Shown here in pieces: positions 6,592-9,514 of a DNA stretch of 9,514 nt. The position numbers were made by a program, and so were the translations under genes. The notes below the pieces were generated by a model, which worked only from the letters and a program-made list of their open reading frames with translations, was not told the DNA's origin and made no database searches. The stretch is taken from positions 1-9,514 of the forward strand of contig CAMLJY010000140.1 of the NCBI GenBank assembly GCA_946480465.1, read 5' to 3'. Within the stretch, counting starts at the first letter, position 1, and each line of letters starts with the position of its first letter. Source of the stretch: an uncultured Burkholderiales bacterium (GTDB lineage: Bacteria > Pseudomonadota > Gammaproteobacteria > Burkholderiales > Burkholderiaceae).

Positions 6592-8808
6592 ATGAGCATG
6601 TTCTCGACGATCCGGCGCGCCGCGGCGTGGTGCAGGGCGGTCCTGCTGGCCGGGCTGACGTGCACGCTGACGGTCGCCGCGGCTGCGGCCCCGGACGGCT
6701 TCTCGGCCTGGGCCGAGGCCTCGGGCCCGCTGCACCGCACCAGCCTGAGCGTGCAGCTGCAGGCCGGCACGGCCGACCGGGGCCGCGGCGGCCGGCTCTA
6801 CATCGCCGCGCTGCTGCCCGACGGCAGCCTGCTGGCGCTGACTCCGGATGGCTGGGTGGCCGCGACGGTCGCCACCCTGCCGGCGTACCAGCAGGTCACG
6901 CTGGGCCAGCACACGGTGGCGCTGCTGCGCCAGGCCGACCTGCGCGGCGTCGAAGGCGCCGCGGTCTATGCCGGTTATGGCAGCAGTCCGGCCGACCTGC
7001 TGGCCCGCGAAGCCTATGCCCGCGTCTACACCGTGGGCGGCGCGCTCGGCGGCGCGGCCGACGCAGGCGACTGGCTCAGCTTCTCGATCAACGTCCAGGA
7101 CTTCTCCTATCCCGACTTGAGCGCGGCCACGGTGCAGCGCATCGTCGAGCTGCACGAGCGCTACCGCGTGCCGGTGGACATCTACCTGAGCGACACGATG
7201 CTGGACATCTACCAGGCCAGCCACCCGGCGCTGATGGCCAAGCTGACCGGCTCGCCCTACGTGGGCCTGAACTACCACATGCGGCCGCCCAAGCCCTACT
7301 ACCTGAACTACGACTGGGCCGGCCTGGCGGCGCTGCCGCTGGCCGAGCAGACGGCGCGCATCCAGGCCTACGAATCGGTGGTGGTCGACCTCACGACCGG
7401 GCAGCCCACCGCGCGCGCCGGCGGCTACCAGTTGCTGCGCACGCTGCCGAACGCACGGCCGGCGATCGTGCCCGCCTTCCAGGCCGACGAGCCGCTTCTG
7501 GAGGCCACGGCCGCCGCCTTCAAGGCACTGGGCGCCACCTGGTCGCTGGCGCACACCGGTGGGCCGCTCAATCTTGGTGATAGCGGACGTGGCCTGTTCC
7601 TGCGCCCCGAGCATCACGACCTGAAGCTCTTCGAGCTGACCGCGCAGCCAGCTGCCACGGTGATCGACGCCGCCTTCGCCGCCGCGCACGACGCGGCCGG
7701 CGCCCGGGCGCCGTTCTTCGTCGGCGCCAAGATGCACGACAACGACTTCTTCGCGCAGAAGTCGGCCTGGAACGTGGTGTACGTGGATGGCGGCAAGCGG
7801 CCGCCATGGAACCCGTCGGCCAAGTCGCCGCTGAAGTCCAGCGCCGAGCAGGCGGCGCAGTGGGCGATCTACGAGGGGGCGGTGCAGTACGCCGACGCGC
7901 AGCGGCGGCGGTTGGGGCTGGCCGCGTCGGCCGGCATCGCGCAGCTGCGCGGCAGCGCGGCCGATGCGGGCGGCGCCGTGCTGCATGTCTCCGGCACCAT
8001 GCACATCGAATCGGTGCCGACCAATTGGCCCGACGTCGATGCGCTGATCGACTTCTTCCGCCGTGCCGTGGCGGCCGGCCGCACGGCTTCACAGCCGGGG
8101 GGCATGAAGTGGTCGATCGGCGCCGACATCGGCTGGCTGCAGGGCGAGGCGCGCGCGGCGGAGGTGATCCGCACGCTGGCGCCGCTGGGCGTGGAGTTCG
8201 ACGTGCACGCCCATTCCGCCGCCGACCGCGCCGCCTGTGCCGAGCGCATCCGCGCCTTCGGCGGCACGCCGACCACGGTGGCCTCCGGCCTGCTGGCCAG
8301 CGAGATCGACGGCCTGCGCAGCGCGCAGGTGGGCAGCGGCGGCACGAGCTGGCAGGCGCAGACGCTGTGGGGGCTGGTCACCAGCGTCGGCCACGGCAGC
8401 AGCAGCGACGACACCGCGGCCGGCCTGTGGCGGCCGCGCTCATCGGCCGACTGGAAGGCGCACGACCCGGCCGGCGCGCTGGTGGCGGTGGGCAACGGCG
8501 GCCGCACCCTGGCCGCGGCCGAGCAACTGGCGCAGCAGCTGGGCACCGGCACGCACGTGCAGCCGGTCTACAGCAGCACGATCAACGTGGCGCCGAAGAC
8601 GCTGACGGTGGTGGGCACCAGCGACGGCATCGCGCAGATCGAGGCCTGGGCCGCGCGCGTGGGCGCGCTGCCGCAGGTGCGCTGGAGCAGCATCGCCGGC
8701 ACGGCGGCGGCCTTCCAGGCGGCGGGTGGGTTGCCGAGCCGGGTGAATCCGGCGCCTGGGATGGGTGCAGCGCCGGCCGTGCAGAGCGTTCGCCGCTCAG
8801 CCCGCTGA
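6592..8808 (+). CDS. Secreted 738-residue protein of unknown function, possible NodB-like carbohydrate-active enzyme
   Basis: Not recognised as a named protein. A signal peptide is clear: MSMFSTIRR, a hydrophobic core (about 16-29) and an Ala-rich cleavage region near residue 30-34. Residues about 45-148 form a beta-rich domain (RGGRLYIAALLPDGSLLALT, later YAGYGSSPADLL) that I associate with exported proteins of Burkholderiales of unknown role. The middle part begins LSFSINVQDFSYPD (162-175), with RYRVPVDIYLSDTM (191-203) and YVGLNYHMRPP (223-233). The acidic strand end, the 'VPVDIYL' strand and the His-bearing strand recall a NodB polysaccharide-deacetylase barrel, but the canonical HxxxH is not evident. 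A later part (about 465-600) has SIGADIGW (508-515) and EFDVHAHSAADR (535-546), again with Asp and His at strand ends. The C-terminal ~20 residues look disordered. No lipobox or membrane anchor is seen, so the periplasm or outside is likely. It is divergent from fadD and convergent with the small secreted-protein gene. Gene certain; function speculative. Confidence 0.9.
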   Translation: MSMFSTIRRAAAWCRAVLLAGLTCTLTVAAAAAPDGFSAWAEASGPLHRTSLSVQLQAGTADRGRGGRLYIAALLPDGSLLALTPDGWVAATVATLPAYQQVTLGQHTVALLRQADLRGVEGAAVYAGYGSSPADLLAREAYARVYTVGGALGGAADAGDWLSFSINVQDFSYPDLSAATVQRIVELHERYRVPVDIYLSDTMLDIYQASHPALMAKLTGSPYVGLNYHMRPPKPYYLNYDWAGLAALPLAEQTARIQAYESVVVDLTTGQPTARAGGYQLLRTLPNARPAIVPAFQADEPLLEATAAAFKALGATWSLAHTGGPLNLGDSGRGLFLRPEHHDLKLFELTAQPAATVIDAAFAAAHDAAGARAPFFVGAKMHDNDFFAQKSAWNVVYVDGGKRPPWNPSAKSPLKSSAEQAAQWAIYEGAVQYADAQRRRLGLAASAGIAQLRGSAADAGGAVLHVSGTMHIESVPTNWPDVDALIDFFRRAVAAGRTASQPGGMKWSIGADIGWLQGEARAAEVIRTLAPLGVEFDVHAHSAADRAACAERIRAFGGTPTTVASGLLASEIDGLRSAQVGSGGTSWQAQTLWGLVTSVGHGSSSDDTAAGLWRPRSSADWKAHDPAGALVAVGNGGRTLAAAEQLAQQLGTGTHVQPVYSSTINVAPKTLTVVGTSDGIAQIEAWAARVGALPQVRWSSIAGTAAAFQAAGGLPSRVNPAPGMGAAPAVQSVRRSAR

Positions 8809-8830
8809 GCTTCCTGCTGCGGCTGCCGGG

Positions 8831-9415
8831 TCATCGGCAACGGCCGGCCTTTCGCTGGTATTCAAACTTGCCAGTTGCCAGGGAAAAGATGAAGCGCCCA
8901 CCGAGGCTGTCGTCGACCCACAGCTCATCTTTCCGTTCGAGTGAAGTGGAAGCGCCGCTGCATCTCCAGTGAATGGACGACGTCGAAGTCTGGATGCGTG
9001 ACAGGTCGCTTTTCGAATAGAGATCCGAGAGGGTGTACTGCTTCGCGATGACGCCATCCGGTGTGTAGATGGCCACGACGGCGCCGTAGCCCAGGTTGTG
9101 CCAGTTGTCTATCGTGACGAGCACACCTTCGTTCGTGACTTCAAGATCGACGGGAGCCAGCGGGTTCAGCAGGGTCGCGGTCGCCACCTTGTCGAACGAC
9201 GTGCCGTTGAACCTGTGCCACTCCGCGGTCGCGTGGGTGCCCTTCGGTTCGCCCGCGAAGCCGACCACGTCACCCATGCTTGTTCCGGGAATGATGCGAA
9301 CGACGAACTGGCCATTCGTGCTCGACCGGGCCTGGACTGCTGCGGGTCCCCACGAATCCGCCTGTGCTGGGAAGGCCAGCAAGACGAGGACAAGCCAGAG
9401 GACCGGACGATGCAT
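8831..9415 (-). CDS. Small secreted protein of unknown function (194 residues)
   Basis: The protein starts with a signal peptide, MHRPVLWLVLVLLAFPAQA, with likely cleavage after Ala19 (AQA then DSWG). The mature part is beta-rich: QFVVRIIPGT (36-45), a conserved-looking TIDNWHNLGYGAVVAIYTPDG (101-121), and the strand FIFSLATGKFEYQ near the end. Two cysteines (152, 193) could form a disulfide. The DNWHxxGYG-type motif is one I associate with exported hypothetical proteins of beta- and gammaproteobacteria; no function is known to me. A GAGG lies five bases before ATG 9415. Base composition is plainly lower than the neighbours: 33 of 60 bases are G/C at 9001-9060, against 48 of 60 at 8221-8280. 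That suggests later acquisition or weak codon selection. It begins 27 bases after the pntB stop on the same strand, so it is probably read through from pntB. Confidence 0.85.
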   Translation of the reverse strand: MHRPVLWLVLVLLAFPAQADSWGPAAVQARSSTNGQFVVRIIPGTSMGDVVGFAGEPKGTHATAEWHRFNGTSFDKVATATLLNPLAPVDLEVTNEGVLVTIDNWHNLGYGAVVAIYTPDGVIAKQYTLSDLYSKSDLSRIQTSTSSIHWRCSGASTSLERKDELWVDDSLGGRFIFSLATGKFEYQRKAGRCR

Positions 9416-9442
9416 GGAAGCCTCGGCGTCCGACGATGGGGA

Positions 9443-9514
9443 TCAGCCCCGCAACGCCCCCAGCACCTCGTCCAGCATCTTCTTCGCGTCGCCGAACAGC
9501 ATGCGGTTGTTGTC
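9443..9514 (-). CDS. pntB: NAD(P) transhydrogenase subunit beta PntB, C-terminal end only
   Basis: The last 23 codons and TGA stop of a minus-strand gene that enters from the right edge. The peptide NNRMLFGDAKKMLDEVL near the end matches the C-terminus of PntB (in E. coli, ENTMMLFGDAK followed by a short helix, from memory). PntB is the membrane and NADP(H)-binding subunit of the proton-translocating transhydrogenase, which makes NADPH from NADH using the proton gradient; this tail closes its NADP-binding domain III. Only a short piece is visible, but the MLFGDAK motif is distinctive. The rest of pntB, and pntA, should lie to the right. Confidence 0.85.
   Translation of the reverse strand, partial: DNNRMLFGDAKKMLDEVLGALRG

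Noticed and set aside
6361..8004. 547-codon open frame on the minus strand
   Set aside because: It is antisense to the secreted-protein gene, which has a signal peptide and a strong Shine-Dalgarno. The product is Arg/Gln/Gly-rich with no domain.

Overview
The window is very GC-rich DNA (mostly 70-80% G+C by eye, with strong G/C at third codon positions). The proteins are typical of a betaproteobacterium, most likely Burkholderiales of the Rubrivivax/Leptothrix/Ideonella kind. That placement rests on family resemblance and base composition only. I found no tRNA, rRNA, CRISPR array, insertion sequence, phage gene or integrase, so this reads as ordinary chromosome.

Layout from left to right. 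Five genes lie on the minus strand and are read right to left: fadD (4685-6361, long-chain fatty acyl-CoA ligase), rsmE (3682-4425, 16S rRNA U1498 methyltransferase), a major-facilitator transporter (2396-3580), a LysR-family regulator of the Nac/Cbl-like branch (1419-2354), and ampG (1364 to beyond the left edge, muropeptide permease). The gaps between them are 259, 101, 41 and 54 bases. Only the transporter-lysR pair is tight enough to suggest an operon. A plus-strand gene (6592-8808) encodes a 738-residue secreted protein of unknown function with weak resemblance to NodB-type carbohydrate deacetylases in two places. It is divergent from fadD across a 230-base region that holds two G+C-rich inverted repeats and a run of four 11-base phased repeats. 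It is convergent, with only 22 bases between stop codons, with a small minus-strand gene for a secreted 194-residue protein (8831-9415). That gene has clearly lower G+C and lies 27 bases downstream of the last 23 codons of pntB (beta subunit of the proton-translocating transhydrogenase), which enters from the right edge.

How the genes relate. Most are housekeeping: fatty-acid activation, ribosome modification, murein recycling, and NADPH supply. There is no obvious single pathway. The parts worth a second look are the two secreted proteins of unknown function facing each other, the divergent leader region in front of the larger one, an AmpG that carries an extra hydrophobic segment in its middle compared with the E. 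coli protein as I remember it, and the same-direction transporter-regulator pair. I did not find convincing evidence of a wholly new system; the two-domain secreted protein is the best candidate for new biochemistry.
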